From an uncultured Zoogloea sp. (lineage in GTDB: Bacteria; Pseudomonadota; Gammaproteobacteria; Burkholderiales; Rhodocyclaceae): a stretch of DNA of 6,323 nt. Shown here piece by piece: positions 6,212 to 6,323 of this stretch. Both the position numbers and the translations under genes were made by a program. The notes beneath the pieces are model-generated. The model was given only the letters and a program-made list of their open reading frames with translations. It made no database searches and was not told the DNA's origin. The DNA lies in NCBI GenBank assembly GCA_937967645.1, contig CALBTT010000218.1, positions 1-6,323 of the forward strand, in the 5' to 3' direction. Every line of letters starts with the position of its first letter. The first letter of the stretch is position 1.

Positions 6212-6323
6212 ATGTGTTCCGATCCCGCCTGCAGTGCCGACCATGACCATCCGCCGGCCGCCGCCGAAGCCATCCGCATCCGCGGCGCACGCCAGAACAA
6301 CCTGAAGAACCTGTCCCTCGACA
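6212..6323 (+). CDS. uvrA: UvrA-family excinuclease ATPase, N-terminal fragment
   Basis: Thirty-seven codons plus one base are present before the window ends. Residues 21-37, IRIRGARQNNLKNLSLD, match the conserved start of UvrA proteins (RGARxHNLKN followed by a hydrophobic strand), which leads into the first ABC ATPase Walker A motif beyond the window. UvrA dimers scan DNA for helix-distorting lesions and load UvrB in nucleotide excision repair. Upstream of the motif is a 20-residue extension with Cys2, Cys7, His11 and His13 and an Ala/Pro-rich stretch. Such an extension, and Gln28 in place of the usual Thr/Arg before the NNLKN segment, suggest it may be the second, double-length UvrA-like protein known from betaproteobacteria rather than the housekeeping UvrA. 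That cannot be settled from this fragment. The start is the only plausible in-frame ATG; no Shine-Dalgarno sequence is present. Confidence 0.85.
   Translation, partial: MCSDPACSADHDHPPAAAEAIRIRGARQNNLKNLSLD

Overview
This is a GC-rich chromosomal window with dense, long genes. It looks like a betaproteobacterium, most likely in or near the Rhodocyclales (Azoarcus/Thauera/Zoogloea-like). That placement is an inference. It rests on the smg-to-topoisomerase III gene order, the long TopB with two C-terminal zinc ribbons and a Lys/Ala tail, and a DUF1631 protein. I saw no mobile element, CRISPR array, tRNA or rRNA.

Layout. Positions 1-150 hold the C-terminus of Smg (DUF494). A 161-bp gap follows, with a candidate promoter overlapping a 12-bp palindrome. 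Then comes a complete type IA DNA topoisomerase III gene (topB, 312-2840, +). It converges on an HDOD-domain gene (2934-3791, -), and the two share a symmetrical bidirectional terminator at 2869-2897. A 368-bp intergenic region (3792-4159) with an AT-rich stretch separates the HDOD gene from a divergent DUF1631 gene (4160-6118, +). A strong hairpin without a T tract follows at 6121-6156. A -10-like element precedes the first 37 codons of a UvrA-family ATPase gene (6212 to the window end, +).

How the genes work together. TopB resolves DNA crossings, and the UvrA-like protein belongs to a DNA damage-recognition ATPase family. Smg is a conserved small protein of unknown function, usually encoded beside dprA and topoisomerase genes. 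The HDOD and DUF1631 proteins have no assigned reaction. HDOD proteins generally act as signalling or regulatory scaffolds. The two genes are transcribed away from each other over a shared regulatory gap, so co-regulation is possible but unproven.

The window appears to be ordinary core chromosome rather than an accessory island. I did not find a convincing undescribed system. The items most worth a second look are the intergenic region with its repeats, the HDOD/DUF1631 divergent pair, the lack of Shine-Dalgarno sequences at the starts, and the Cys/His-bearing N-terminus of the UvrA-like protein.
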